Shown here: one piece after another, positions 38,096 to 53,200 of the stretch
How positions within the stretch are numbered: position 1 is the stretch's first letter
Layout: every line of letters begins with the position of its first letter
Source: Bathymodiolus brooksi
Taxonomy: Eukaryota; Mollusca; Bivalvia; Mytilida; Modiolidae
NCBI GenBank assembly: GCA_963680875.1
Contig: OY804575.1
Span: 32,578,494 to 32,642,493, forward strand
Direction: 5' to 3'
DNA: 64,000 bases
Notes under the pieces: generated by a model
What the model saw: only the letters and a program-made list of their open reading frames with translations
Told to the model about the DNA's origin: nothing
Databases searched by the model: none
Made by a program: the position numbers and the translations under genes

Positions 38096-39980
38096 AGATA
38101 CCACACTGTCGGAACAGTTCCAAAATCTAACAGTAAAACAAGAGATATCACACTGTCGGAACAGTTACGCAATCTAACAGAAAAACAAGAGATATCACAC
38201 TGTCGCAACAGTTTCAAAATCTACCAGAAAAACAAGAGATACCACACTGTCGGAACAGTTCCAAAATCTAACAGAAAAACAAGAGATATCACACTGTAGG
38301 AACAGTTCTAAGATCTAACAGAAAAACAAGAAACACCACACTGTCGGAACAGTTCCAAAATCTAACAGTAAAACAAGAGATATCACACTGTCGGAACAGT
38401 TACGCAATATAACAGAAAAACAAGAGATATCACACTGTCGCAACAGTTTCAAAATCTACCAGAAAAACAAGAGATACCACACTGTCGGAACAGTTCCAAA
38501 ATCTAACAGAAAAACAAGAGATATCACACTGTAGGAACAGTTCTAAGATCTAACAGAAAAACAAGAAACACCACACTGTCGGAACAGTTCCAAAATCTAA
38601 CAGTAAAACAAGAGATACCACACTGTCGGAATAGCTCCAAAATCAAACACAAACACAACAAATACCACACTGTCGGAACAGCTCTAAAACCTAACAAAAA
38701 AACAAAAATTACCACACTGTCTGAACAATTCCAAAATCTAACAGAAAAACAAGAGATACCACACTTTCGGAACAGCTCTAAAATCTAACCGAAAAACAAG
38801 AGATATCACACTGTCGGAGCAGTTACAAAATCTAACTGAAAAACAAGAGATCCACACTGTCGGAACAGTTACAAAATCTAACTGAAAAACAAGAGATACC
38901 ACACTGTCGGAACAGTTACAAAATCTAACTGAAAAACAAGAGATACCACACTGTCGGAACAGCTCTAATATCTAACAGAAAAACAAAACATACCACACTT
39001 TCGGAACAGTTCGACAATCTAACAGAAAAACAAGAGATACCACACTGCCGGAACAGCACTAATAACTAACAGAAAAACAAAAATACCACACTGTCGGAAC
39101 AGTTCCAAGATCTAGCAGAAAATCAAGAGATACCACACTGTTGGAACAGTTCCACAATCTAACAGAAAATCAAGATATATCACACTGTTGCAACAGTTTC
39201 AAAACCTACCAGAAAAACAAGAAACACCACACTGTCGGAACAGTTCCAAAATCTAACAGTAAAACAAGCGATATCACACTGTCGGAACAGTTACAAAATC
39301 TAACAGAAAAACAAAAGATATCACACTGTAGGAACAGTTCTAAGATCTACCAGAAAAACAAGAAACACCACACTGTCGGAACAGTTCCAAAATCTAACAG
39401 TAAAACAAGAGATATCACACTGTCGGAACAGTTACGCAATCTAACAGAAAAACAAGAGATATCACACTGTCGCAACAGTTTCAAAATCTACCAGAAAAAC
39501 ATGAGATACCACACTGTCGGAACAGTTCCAAAATCTAACAGAAAAACAAGAGATATCACACTGTAGGAACAGTTCTAAGATCTAACAGAAAAACAAGAAA
39601 CACCACACTGTCGGAACAGTTCCAAAATCTAACAGTAAAACAAGAGATACCACACTGTCGGAATAGCTCCAAAATCAAACACAAACACAACAAATACCAC
39701 ACTGTCGGAACAGCTCTAAAACCTAACAAAAAAACAAAAATTACCACACTGTCTGAACAATTCCAAAATCTAACAGAAAAACAAGAGATAACACACTTTC
39801 GGAACAGCTCTAAAATCTAACCGAAAAACAAGAGATATCACACTGTCGGAGCAGTTACAAAATCTAACTGAAAAACAAGAGATCCACACTGTCGGAACAG
39901 TTACAAAATCTAACTGAAAAACAAGAGATACCACACTGTCGGAACAGTTACAAAATCTAACTGAAAAACAAGAGATATCA
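38096..39980 (+). repeat. 1,032-bp (22-monomer) HOR, about 1.6 copies
   Basis: From about 38290 the order repeats at 1,032 bp (22 x 47 less 2). TAGGAACAGTTCTAAGATC occurs near 38531 and 39563, and AAAAATTACC near 38704 and 39736. The unit contains GCACTAATAAC near 39056, a doubled TTACAAAATCTAACTG run and a stretch open in one frame on the + strand (39141-39566). The first 200 bp (38096-38290) connect it to the preceding block. Confidence 0.82.
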
Positions 39981-42900
39981 CACTGTCGGAACAGTTACGC
40001 AATCTAACAAAAAAACAAGAGATATCACACTGTCGCAACAGTTTCAAAATCTACCAGAAAAACAACAGATACCATACAGTCGGAATAGCTCCAAAATCAA
40101 ACACAAAAAAAACAAATATCACACTGTCGGAACAGCTCTAAAACCTAACAGAAAAACAAAAAATACCACACTGTCTGAACAATTCCAAAATCTAACAAAA
40201 AAACAAGAGATACCACACTTTCGGAACAGCTCTAAAAATCTAACCGAAAAACAAGAGATACCACACTGTCGGAACAGTTCCAAAATCTAACAGTAAAACA
40301 AGAGATATCACACTGTCGGAACAGTTACGCAATCTAACAGAAAAACAAGAGATTTCACACTGTCGGAACAGCTCTAAAATCTAACCGAAAAACAAGAGAT
40401 CAACACTGTCGGAACAGTTACAAAATCTAACAGTAAAACAAGAGATATCACACTGTCGGAACAGTTACGCAATCTAACAGAAAAACAAGAGATATCACAC
40501 TGTTGCAACAGTTTCAAAACCTACCAGAAAAACAAGAGATACCACACTGTCGGAACAGTTCCAAAATCTAACATAAAAACAAGAGATATCACACTGTAGG
40601 AACAGTTCTAAGATCTAACAGAAAAACAAGAAACACCACACAGTCGGAACAGTTCCAAAATCTAACAGTAAAACAAGAGATATCACACTGTCGGAACAGT
40701 TACGCAATCTAACAGAAAAACAACAAATACCACACAGTCGGAATAGCTCCAAAATCAAACACAAACACAACAAATACCACACTGTCGGAACAGCTCTAAA
40801 ATCTAACCGAAAAACAAGAGATCCACACTGTCGGAACATTTACAAAATCTAGCAGTAAAACAAGAGATATCACATTGTCGGAACAGTTACGCAATCTAAC
40901 AGAAAAACAAGAGATATCACACTGTTGCAACAGTTTCAAAACCTACCAGAAAAACAAGAGATACCACACTGTCGGAACAGTTCTAAAATCTAACAGAAAA
41001 ACAAGCGATATCACACTGTCGGAACAGTTCCAAAATCTAACAATAAAACAAGAGATATCACACTGTCGGAACAGTTACGCAATCTAACAGAAAAACAAGA
41101 GATATCACACTGTCGCAACAGTTTCAAAATCTACCAGAAAAACAAGAGATACCACACTGTCGGAATAGCTCCAAAATCAAACACAAACACAACAAATACC
41201 ACACTGTCGGAACAGCTCTAAAACCTAACAAAAAAACAAAAAATACCACACTGTCTGAACAATTCCAAAATCTAACAGAAAAACAAGAGATACCACACTT
41301 TCGGAACAGCTCTAAAATCTAACCGAAAAACAAGAGATATCACACTGTCGGAGCAGTTACAAAATCTAACTGAAAAACAAGAGATCCACACTGTCGGAAC
41401 AGTTACAAAATCTAACTGAAAAACAAGAGATACCACACTGTCGGAACAGTTACAAAATCTAACTGAAAAACAAGAGATATCACACTGTCGGAACAGTTAC
41501 GCAATCTAACAAAAAAACAAGAGATATCACACTGTCGCAACAGTTTCAAAATCTACCAGAAAAACAACAGATACCATACAGTCGGAATAGCTCCAAAATC
41601 AAACACAAAAAAAACAAATACCACACTGTCGGAACAGCTCTAAAACCTAACAGAAAAACAAAAAATACCACACTGTCTGAACAATTCCAAAATCTAACAA
41701 AAAAACAAGAGATACCACACTTTCGGAACAGCTCTAAAAATCTAACCGAAAAACAAGAGATACCACACTGTCGGAACAGTTCCAAAATCTAACAGTAAAA
41801 CAAGAGATATCACACTGTCGGAACAGTTACGCAATCTAACAGAAAAACAAGAGATTTCACACTGTCGGAACAGCTCTAAAATCTAACCGAAAAACAAGAG
41901 ATCAACACTGTCGGAACAGTTACAAAATCTAACAGTAAAACAAGAGATATCACACTGTCGGAACAGTTACGCAATCTAACAGAAAAACAAGAGATATCAC
42001 ACTGTTGCAACAGTTTCAAAACCTACCAGAAAAACAAGAGATACCACACTGTCGGAACAGTTCCAAAATCTAACAGAAAAACAAGAGATATCACACTGTA
42101 GGAACAGTTCTAAGATCTAACAGAAAAACAAGAAACACCACACAGTCGGAACAGTTCCAAAATCTAACAGTAAAACAAGAGATATCACACTGTCGGAACA
42201 GTTACGCAATCTAACAGAAAAACAACAAATACCACACAGTCGGAATAGCTCCAAAATCAAACACAAACACAACAAATACCACACTGTCGGAACAGCTCTA
42301 AAATCTAACCGAAAAACAAGAGATCCACACTGTCGGAACATTTACAAAATCTAGCAGTAAAACAAGAGATATCACAATGTCGGAACAGTTACGCAATCTA
42401 ACAGAAAAACAAGAGATATCACACTGTTGCAACAGTTTCAAAACCTACCAGAAAAACAAGAGATACCACACTGTCGGAACAGTTCTAAAATCTAACAGAA
42501 AAACAAGCGATATCACACTGTCGGAACAGTTCCAAAATCTAACAATAAAACAAGAGATATCACACTGTCGGAACAGTTACGCAATCTAACAGAAAAACAA
42601 GAGATATCACACTGTCGCAACAGTTTCAAAATCTACCAGAAAAACAAGAGATACCACACTGTCGGAATAGCTCCAAAATCAAACACAAACACAACAAATA
42701 CCACACTGTCGGAACAGCTCTAAAACCTAACAAAAAAACAAAAAATACCACACTGTCTGAACAATTCCAAAATCTAACAGAAAAACAAGAGATACCACAC
42801 TTTCGGAACAGCTCTAAAATCTAACCGAAAAACAAGAGATATCACACTGTCGGAGCAGTTACAAAATCTAACTGAAAAACAAGAGATCCACACTGTCGGA

Positions 42901-44390
42901 ACAGTTACAAAATCTAACTGAAAAACAAGAGATACCACACTGTCGGAACAGTTACAAAATCTAACTGAAAAACAAGAGATATCACACTGTCGGAACAGTT
43001 ACGCAATCTAACAAAAAAACAAGAGATATCACACTGTCGCAACAGTTTCAAAATCTACCAGAAAAACAACAGATACCATACAGTCGGAATAGCTCCAAAA
43101 TCAAACACAAAAAAAACAAATACCACACTGTCGGAACAGCTCTAAAACCTAACAGAAAAACAAAAAATACCACACTGTCTGAACAATTCCAAAATCTAAC
43201 AAAAAAACAAGAGATACCACACTTTCGGAACAGCTCTAAAAATCTAACCGAAAAACAAGAGATACCACACTGTCGGAACAGTTCCAAAATCTAACAGTAA
43301 AACAAGAGATATCACACTGTCGGAACAGTTACGCAATCTAACAGAAAAACAAGAGATTTCACACTGTCGGAACAGCTCTAAAATCTAACCGAAAAACAAG
43401 AGATCAACACTGTCGGAACAGTTACAAAATCTAACAGTAAAACAAGAGATATCACACTGTCGGAACAGTTACGCAATCTAACAGAAAATCAAGAGATATC
43501 ACACTGTTGCAACAGTTTCAAAACCTACCAGAAAAACAAGAGATACCACACTGTCGGAACAGTTCCAAAATCTAACAGAAAAACAAGAGATATCACACTG
43601 TAGGAACAGTTCTAAGATCTAACAGAAAAACAAGAAACACCACACAGTCGGAACAGTTCCAAAATCTAACAGTAAAACAAGAGATATCACACTGTCGGAA
43701 CAGTTACGCAATCTAACAGAAAAACAACAAATACCACACAGTCGGAATAGCTCCAAAATCAAACACAAACACAACAAATACCACACTGTCGGAACAGCTC
43801 TAAAATCTAACCGAAAAACAAGAGATCCACACTGTCGGAACATTTACAAAATCTAGCAGTAAAACAAGAGATATCACAATGTCGGAACAGTTACGCAATC
43901 TAACAGAAAAACAAGAGATATCACACTGTTGCAACAGTTTCAAAACCTACCAGAAAAACAAGAGATACCACACTGTCGGAACAGTTCTAAAATCTAACAG
44001 AAAAACAAGCGATATCACACTGTCGGAACAGTTCCAAAATCTAACAATAAAACAAGAGATATCACACTGTCGGAACAGTTACGCAATCTAACAGAAAAAC
44101 AAGAGATATCACACTGTCGCAACAGTTTCAAAATCTACCAGAAAAACAAGAGATACCACACTGTCGGAATAGCTCCAAAATCAAACACAAACACAACAAA
44201 TACCACACTGTCGGAACAGCTCTAAAATGTAACAGAAAAACAAAAAATACCACACTGTCTGAACAATTCCAAAATCTAACAGAAAAACAAGAGATACCAC
44301 ACTTTCGGAACAGCTCTAAAATCTAACCGAAAAACAAGAGATATCACACTGTCGGAGCAGTTACAAAATCTAACTGAAAAACAAGAGATA
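39640..44390 (+). repeat. 1,502-bp (32-monomer) HOR, about 3.2 copies
   Basis: Markers repeat at exactly 1,502 bp: 40615, 42117 and 43619, and 40875, 42377 and 43879, and 41546 and 43048. The size is 32 x 47 less 2. The unit holds three 46-bp monomers (GATCC twice, GATCAACACTG once) and one 48-bp monomer (CTAAAAATC), which gives the 2-bp shortfall. Copy differences are few: CACATTGTCGG near 40872 versus CACAATGTCGG near 42374 and 43876, AACATAAAAAC near 40570, and GAAAATCAAG near 43485. The last copy departs near 44222 (AAAATGTAACAG) and ends near 44390. Confidence 0.92.
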
Positions 44391-45300
44391 CCACATTGTC
44401 GGAACAGCCCTAATATCTAACAGAAAAACAAGAAACACCACACTGTCGGAACAGTTCCAAAATCTAACAGTAAAACAAGAGATATCACACTGTCGGAACA
44501 GTTACGCAATCTAACAAAAAAACAAGAGATATCACACTGTCGCAACAGTTTCAAAATCTACCAGAAAAACAACAGATACCACACAGTCGGAATAGCTCCA
44601 AAATCAAACACAAACACAACAAATACCACACTGTCGGAACAGCTCTAAAACCTAACAGAAAAACAAAAAATACCACACTGTCAGAACAATTCCAAAATCT
44701 AACAGAAAAACAAGAGATACCACACTTTCGGAACAGCTCTAAAAATCTAACCGAAAAACAAGAGATATCACACTGTCGGAGCAGTTACAAAATCTAACTG
44801 AAAAACAAGAGATACCACACTGTCGGAACAGTTCCAAAATCTAACAGTAAAACAAGAGATATCACACTGTCGGAACAGTTACGCAATCTAACAGAAAAAC
44901 AAGAGATACCACACTTTCGGAACAGCTCTAAAAATCTAACCGAAAAACAAGAGATATCACACTGTCGGAGCAGTTACAAAATCTAACTGAAAAACAAGAG
45001 ATACCACATTGTCGGAACAGCCCTAATATCTAACAGAAAAACAAGAAACACCACAATGTCGGAACAGTTCCAAAATCTAACAGTAAAACAAGATATATCA
45101 CACTGTCGGAACAGTTACGCAATCTAACAAAAAAAACAAGAGATATCACACTGTCGCAACAGTTTCAAAATCTACCAGAAAAACAACAGATACCACACAG
45201 TCGGAATAGCTCCAAAATCAAACACAAACACAACAAATACCACACTGTCGGAACAGCTCTAAAACCTAACAAAAAAACAAAACATACCACACTGTCTGAA
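44391..45300 (+). repeat. 613-bp (13-monomer) duplication
   Basis: The rare monomer CCACATTGTCGGAACAGCCC occurs with GGAACAGCCC at 44401 and 45014, 613 bp apart (13 x 47 plus 2). Copy 2 has CACAATGTCGG near 45054, AAGATATATC near 45090 and one extra A near 45130. The match fades near 45280, where AAAACATACC replaces AAAAATACC. Confidence 0.82.
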
Positions 45301-48300
45301 CAATTCCAAAATCTAACAGAAAAACAAGAGATACCACACTGTCGGAGCAGTTACAAATCGAACTGAAAAACAAGAGATACCACACTGTCGGAACAGTTCC
45401 AAAATCTAACAGTAAAACAAGAGATACCAAATTGTCGAAACAGTTACAAAATCTAACTGAAAAACAAGAGATATCACACTGTCGGAACAACTCTAATATC
45501 TAACAGAAAAACAAAAAATACCACACTTTCGGAACAGTTCCACAATCTAACAGAAACACAAGAGATACCACACTGCCGGAACAGCTCTAATATCTAACAT
45601 AAAAACAAAACATACCACACTGTCGGAACAGTTCCAAGATCTAGCAGAAAATCAAGAGATACCACACTGTGAACAGTTCCACAATCTAACAGAAAATCAA
45701 GATATATCACACTGTTGCAACAGTTTCAAAACCTACCAGAAAAATAAGAAACACCACACTGTCGGAACAGTTCCAAAATCTAACAGTAAAACAAGAGATA
45801 TCACACTGTCGGAACAGTTACGCAATCTAACAGAAAAACAAGAGATATCACACTGTCGCAACAGTTTCAAAATCTACCAGAAAAAAACAAGAGATACCAC
45901 ACTGTCGGAACAGCTCTAAAATCTAACCGAAAAACAAGAGATCCACACTGTCGGAACAGTTACAAAATATAACTGAAAACCAAGAGATGCCATACTGTCG
46001 GAACAGCTCTAATATCTAACAGAAAAACAAAAAATACCACACTGTCGGAGCAGTTCCAAAATCTAACAGTAAAACATCAGATATCACACTGTCGGAACAG
46101 TTACGCAATCTAACAGAAAAACAAGAGATATCACACTGTCGCAACAGTTTCAAAATCTACAAGAAAAACAAGAGATACCACACTGTCGGAATAGCTCCAA
46201 AATCAAACACAAACACAACAAATACCACATTGTCGGAACAGCTCTAAAATGTAACATAAAAACAAAAAATACCACACTGTCTGAACAATTCCAAAATCTA
46301 ACAGAAAAAAAAGAGATACCACACTGTCGGAACAGTTCTACAATCTAACAGAAAAACAAGAGATACCACACTGTCGGAACAGCTCTAAAATCTAACCGAA
46401 AAACAAGAGATCCAGACTGTCGGAACAGTTGCAAAATCTAACTGAAAAACAAGAGATACCAAATTGTCGAAACAGTTACAAAATCTAACTGAAAAACAAG
46501 AGATATCACACTGTCGGAACAACTCTAATATCTAACAGAAAAACAAAAAATACCACACTTTCGGAACAGTTCCACAATCTAACAGAAACACAAGAGATAC
46601 CACACTGCCGGAACAGCTCTAATATCTAACATAAAAACAAAACATACCACACTGTCGGAACAGTTCCAAGATCTAGCAGAAAATCAAGAGATACCACACT
46701 GTCGCAACAGTTTCAAAATCTACAAGAAAAACAAGAGATACCACACTGTCGGAATAGCTCCAAAATCAAACACAAACACAACAAATACCACACTGTCGGA
46801 ACAGCTCTAAAATGTAACAGAAAAACAAAAAATACCACACTGTCTGAACAATTCCAAAATCTAACAGAAAAACAAGAGATACCACACTGTCGGAACAGCT
46901 CTAAAATCTAACCGAAAAACAAGAGATCCAGACTGTCGGAACAGTTGCAAAATCTAACTGAAAAACAAGAGATACCAAATTGTCGGAACAGTTACAAAAT
47001 CTAACTGAAAAACAAGAGATATCACACTGTCGGAACAACTCTAATATCTAACAGAAAAACAAAAATACCACACTTTCGGAACAGTTCCACAATCTAACAG
47101 AAACACAAGAGATACCACACTGCCGGAACAGCTCTAATATCTAACATAAAAACAAAACATACCACACTGTCGGAACAGTTCCAAGATCTAGCAGAAAATC
47201 AAGAGATACCACACTGTCTGAACAGTTCCACAATCTAACAGAAAATCAAGATATATCACACTGTTGCAACAGTTTCAAAACCTACCAGAAAAATAAGAAA
47301 CACCACACTGTCGGAACAGTTCCAAAATCTAACAGTAAAACAAGAGATATCACACTGTCGGAACAGTTACGCAATCTAACAGAAAAACAAGAGATATCAC
47401 AATGTCGCAACAGTTTCAAAATCTACCAAAAAAAAACAAGAGATACCACACTGTCGGAACAGCTCTAAAATCTAACCGAAAAACAAGAGATCCACACTGT
47501 CGGAACAGTTACAAAATCTAACTGAAAACCAAGAGATGCCATACTGTCGGAACAGCTCTAATATCTAACAGAAAAACAAAAAATACCACACTTTCGGAAC
47601 AGTTCCACAATCGAACAGAAAAACAAGAGATACCACACTGCCGGAACAGCTCTAATATCTAACAGAAAAACAAAAATACCACACTTTCGGAACAGTTCCA
47701 AAATCTAACAGAAACACAAGAGATACCACACTGTCGGCACATTTCTAAGATCTAACAGAAAAACAAGAGATACCACACTCTCGGAACAGTTCCCAAATCT
47801 AACAGAAAAACAAGAGATACCACACTGTCGGAACATTTCTAAGATCTAACAGTAAAACATCAGATATCACACTGTCGGAACAGTTACGCAATCTAACAGA
47901 AAAACAAGAGATATCACACTGTCGCAACAGTTTCAAAATCTACAAGAAAAACAAGAGATACCACACTGTCGGAATAGCTCCAAAATCAAACACAAACACA
48001 ACAAATACCACACTGTCGGAACAGCTCTAAAATGTAACAGAAAAACAAAAAATACCACACTGTCTGAACAATTCCAAAATCTAACAGAAAAAAAAGAGAT
48101 ACCACACTGTCGGAACAGTTCTACAATCTAACAGAAAAACAAGAGATACCACAGTGTCGGAACAGCTCTAAAATCTAACCGAAAAACAAGAGATCCAGAC
48201 TGTCGGAACAGTTGCAAAATCTAACTGAAAAACAAGAGATACCAAATTGTCGAAACAGTTACAAAATCTAACTGAAAAACAAGAGATATCACACTGTCGG

Positions 48301-49412
48301 AACAACTCTAATATCTAACAGAAAAACAAAAAATACCACACTTTCGGAACAGTTCCACAATCTAACAGAAACACAAGAGATACCACACTGCCGGAACAGC
48401 TCTAATATCTAACATAAAAACAAAACATACCACACTGTCGGAACAGTTCCAAGATCTAGCAGAAAATCAAGAGATACCACACTGTCTGAACAGTTCCACA
48501 ATCTAACAGAAAATCAAGATATATCACACTGTTGCAACAGTTTCAAAACCTACCAGAAAAATAAGAAACACCACACTGTCGGAACAGTTCCAAAATCTAA
48601 CAGTAAAACAAGAGATATCACACTGTCGGAACAGTTACGCAATCTAACAGAAAAACAAGAGATATCACACTGTCGCAACAGTTTCAAAATCTACCAGAAA
48701 AAAACAAGAGATACCACACTGTCGGAACAGCTCTAAAATCTAACCGAAAAACAAGAGATCCACACTGTCGGAACAGTTACAAAATCTAACTGAAAACCAA
48801 GAGATGCCATACTGTCGGAACAGCTCTAATATCTAACAGAAAAACAAAAAATACCACACTGTCGGAGCAGTTACAAATCGAACTGAAAAATAAGAGATAC
48901 CACACTGTCGGAACAGTTCCAAAATCTAACAGAAAAACAAGAGATATCACACTGTCGCAACAGTTTCAAAATCTACAAGAAAAACAAGAGATACCACACT
49001 GTCGGAATAGCTCCAAAATCAAACACAAACACAACAAATACCACACTGTCGGAACAGCTCTAAAATGTAACAGAAAAACAAAAAATACCACACTGTCTGA
49101 ACAATTCCAAAATCTAACAGAAAAACAAGAGATACCACACTGTCGGAACAGCTCTAAAATCTAACCGAAAAACAAGAGATCCAGACTGTCGGAACAGTTG
49201 CAAAATCTAACTGAAAAACAAGAGATACCAAATTGTCGGAACAGTTACAAAATCTAACTGAAAAACAAGAGATATCACACTGTCGCAACAGTTTCAAAAT
49301 CTACCAAAAAAAAACAAGAGATACCACACTGTCGGAACAGCTCTAAAATCTAACCGAAAAACAAGAGATCCACACTGTCGGAACAGTTACAAAATCTAAC
49401 TGAAAACCAAGA
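45301..49412 (+). repeat. Mosaic of 1,404-type and 1.78-kb-type pieces with irregular spacing
   Basis: GATGCCATACTG occurs at 45986, 47535, 48803 and 49413. The spacings are 1,549, 1,268 and 610 bp, close to 33, 27 and 13 monomers. GATCCAGACTG occurs near 46410, 46926, 48191 and 49180. The pieces are the same module in lengths that differ by whole monomers. Private changes include CACTGTGAACAG near 45665 (2-bp deletion), AAATATAACTG near 45965 and CACAGTGTCGG near 48151. No gene is present. Confidence 0.82.
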
Positions 49413-50250
49413 GATGCCATACTGTCGGAACAGCTCTAATATCTAACAGAAAAACAAAAAATACCACACTTTCGGAACAGTTCCACAATCGAACAGAAAA
49501 ACAAGAGATACCACACTGCCGGAACAGCTCTAATATCTAACAGAAAAACAAAAATACCACACTTTCGGAACAGTTCCAAAATCTAACAGAAACACAAGAG
49601 ATACCACACTGTCGGCACATTTCTAAGATCTAACAGAAAAACAAGAGATACCACACTCTCGGAACAGTTCCCAAATCTAACAGAAAAACAAGAGATACCA
49701 CACTGTCGGAACATTTCTAAGATCTAACAGAAAAACAAGAGATACCACACTCTCGGAACAGTTCTAATATCTAACAGAAAAACAAGAAACACCACACTGT
49801 CAGAACGGTTCCAAAATCTAACAGTAAAACAAGAGATATCACACTGTCGGAACAGTTACGCAATCTAACAGAAAAACAAGAGATATCACACTGTTGCAAC
49901 AGTTTCAAAACCTACCAGAAAAACAAGAGATACCACACTGTCGGAACAGTTCCAAAATCTAACAGAAAAACAAGAGATATCACACTGTAGGAACAGTTCT
50001 GAGATCTAACAGAAAAACAAGAAACACCACACTGTCGGAACAGTTCCAAAATCTAACAGTAAAACAAGAGATATCACACTGTCGGAACAGTTACGCAATC
50101 TAACAGAAAAACAAGAGATATCACACTGTCGCAACAGTTTCAAAATCTACCAGAAAAACAAGAGATACCACACTGTCGGAATAGCTCCAAAATCAAACAC
50201 AAACACAACAAATACCACCCTGTCGGAACAGCTCTAAAACCTAACAGAAA
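49413..50250 (+). repeat. Second half of the 1.78-kb block, extra copy
   Basis: It follows 34441 onward at 14,972-bp spacing, then at 15,019 after one extra monomer (CTAATATC with AAACACC, then CAGAACGG) near 49770-49810. It shares GATGCCATACTG, CAGTTCCC, CTGAGATC near 50000 and ACCACCCTGTCGG near 50213. Confidence 0.82.
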
Positions 50251-53200
50251 AACAAAAAATACCACACTGTCTGAACAATTCCAAAATCTAACAGAAAAAC
50301 AAGAGATACCACACTTTCGGAACAGCTCTAAAATCTAACCGAAAAACAAGAGATACCACACTGTCGGAGCAGTTACAAAATCTAACTGAAAAACAAGAGA
50401 TACCACACTGTCGGAACAGTTCCAAAATCTAACAGTAAAACAAGAGATATCACACTGTCGGAACAGTTACGCAATCTAACAGAAAAACAAGAGATTTCAC
50501 ACTGTCGGAACAGCTCTAAAATCTAACCGAAAAACAAGAGATCCACACTTTCGAACAGTTACAAAATCTAACAGTAAAACAAGAGATATCACACTGTCGG
50601 AACAATTACGCAATCTAACAGAAAAACAAGAGATATCACACTGTTGCAACAGTTTCAAAACCTACCAGAAAAACAAGAGATACCACACTGTCGGAACAGT
50701 TCCAAAATCTAACAGAAAAACAAGAGATATCACACTGTAAGAACAGTTCTAAGATCTAACAGAAAAACAAGAAACGCCACACTTTCGGAACAGTTCTACA
50801 ATCTAACAGAAAAACAAGAGATATCACACTGCCGGAACAGCTCTAATATCTAACAGAAAAACAAAAATACCACACTGTCGGAACAGTTCCAAGATCTAGC
50901 AGAAAATCAAGAGATACCACACTGTTGGAACAGTTCCACAATCTAACAGAAAATCAAGATATATCACACTGTTGCAACAGTTTCAAAACCTACCAGAAAA
51001 ACAAGAAACACCACACTGTCGAACAGTTCCAAAATCTAACAGTAAAACAAGAGATATCACACTGTCGGAACAGTTATGCAATCTAACAGAAAATCAAGAG
51101 ATATCACACTGTCGCAACAGTTTCAAAATCTACCAGAAAAACAAGAGATACCACACTGTCGGAACAGCTCTAATATCTAACCGAAAAACAAGAGATCCAC
51201 ACTGTCGAACAGTTACAAAATCTAACTGAAAACCAAGAGATACCACACTGTCGGAACAGTTACAAAATCTAACAGAAAAACAAAAGATATCACACTGTCG
51301 GAACAGTTCTAAGATCTACCAGAAAACAAGAAACACCACACTGTCGGAACAGTTCCAAAATCTAACAGTAAAACAAGAGATATCACACTGTCGGAACAGT
51401 TACGCAATCTAACAAAAAAACAAGAGATATCACACTGTCGCAACGGTTTCAAAATCTACCAGAAAAACAAGAGATACCACACAGTCGGATTAGCTCCAAA
51501 ATCAAACACAAACACAACAAATACCACACTGTCGGAACAGCTCTAAAACCTAACAGAAAAACAAAAAATACCACACTGTCTGAACAATTCCAAAATCTAA
51601 CAAAAAAGCAAGAGATACCACACTTTCGGAACAGCTCTAAAAATCTAACCGAAAAACAAGAGATACCACACTGTCGGAGCAGTTACAAAATCTAACTGAA
51701 AAACAAGAGATACCACACTGTCGGAACAGTTCCAAAATCTAACAGTAAAACAAGAGATATCACACTGTCGGAACAGTTACGCAATCTAACAGAAAAACAA
51801 GAGATTTCACACTGTCGGAACAGCTCTAAAATCTAACCGAAAAACAAGAGATCCACACTTTCGAACAGTTACAAAATCTAACAGTAAAACAAGAGATATC
51901 ACACTGTCGGAACAATTACGCAATCTAACAGAAAAACAAGAGATATCACACTGTTGCAACAGTTTCAAAACCTACCAGAAAAACAAGAGATACCACACTG
52001 TCGGAACAGTTCCAAAATCTAACAGAAAAACAAGAGATATCACACTGTAGGAACAGTTCTAAGATCCAACAGAAAAACAAGAAACGCCACACTTTCGGAA
52101 CAGTTCTACAATCTAACAGAAAAACAAGAGATACCACACTGCCGGAACAGCTCTAATATCTAACAGAAAAACAAAAATACCACACTGTCGGAACAGTTCC
52201 AAGATCTAGCAGAAAATCAAGAGATACCACACTGTTGGAACAGTTCCACAATCTAACAGAAAATCAAGATATATCACACTGTTGCAACAGTTTCAAAACC
52301 TACCAGAAAAACAAGAAACCCCACACTGTCGAACAGTTCCAAAATCTAACAGTAAAACAAGAGATATCACACTGTCGGAACAGTTATGCAATCTAACAGA
52401 AAATCAAGAGATATCACACTGTCGCAACAGTTTCAAAATCTACCAGAAAAACAAGAGATACCACACTGTCGGAACAGCTCTAATATCTAACCGAAAAACA
52501 AGAGATCCACACTGTCGAACAGTTACAAAATCTAACTGAAAACCAAGAGATACCAAACTGTCGGAACAGTTACAAAATCTAACAGAAAAACAAAAGATAT
52601 CACACTGTCGGAACAGTTCTAAGATCTACCAGAAAACAAGAAACACCACACTGTCGGAACAGTTCCAAAATCTAACAGTAAAACAAGAGATATCACACTG
52701 TCGGAACAGTTACGCAATCTAACAAAAAAACAAGAGATATCACACTGTCGCAACGGTTTCAAAATCTACCAGAAAAACAAGAGATACCACACAGTCGGAA
52801 TAGCTCCAAAATCAAACACAAACACAACAAATACCACACTGTCGGAACAGCTCTAAAACCTAACAGAAAAACAAAAAATACCACACTGTCTGAACAATTC
52901 CAAAATCTAACAAAAAAGCAAGAGATACCACACTTTCGGAACAGCTCTAAAAATCTAACCGAAAAACAAGAGATACCACACTGTCGGAGCAGTTACAAAA
53001 TCTAACTGAAAAACAAGAGATACCACACTGTCGGAACAGTTCCAAAATCTAACAGTAAAACAAGAGATATCACACTGTCGGAACAGTTACGCAATCTAAC
53101 AGAAAAACAAGAGATTTCACACTGTCGGAACAGCTCTAAAATCTAACCGAAAAACAAGAGATCCACACTTTCGAACAGTTACAAAATCTAACAGTAAAAC

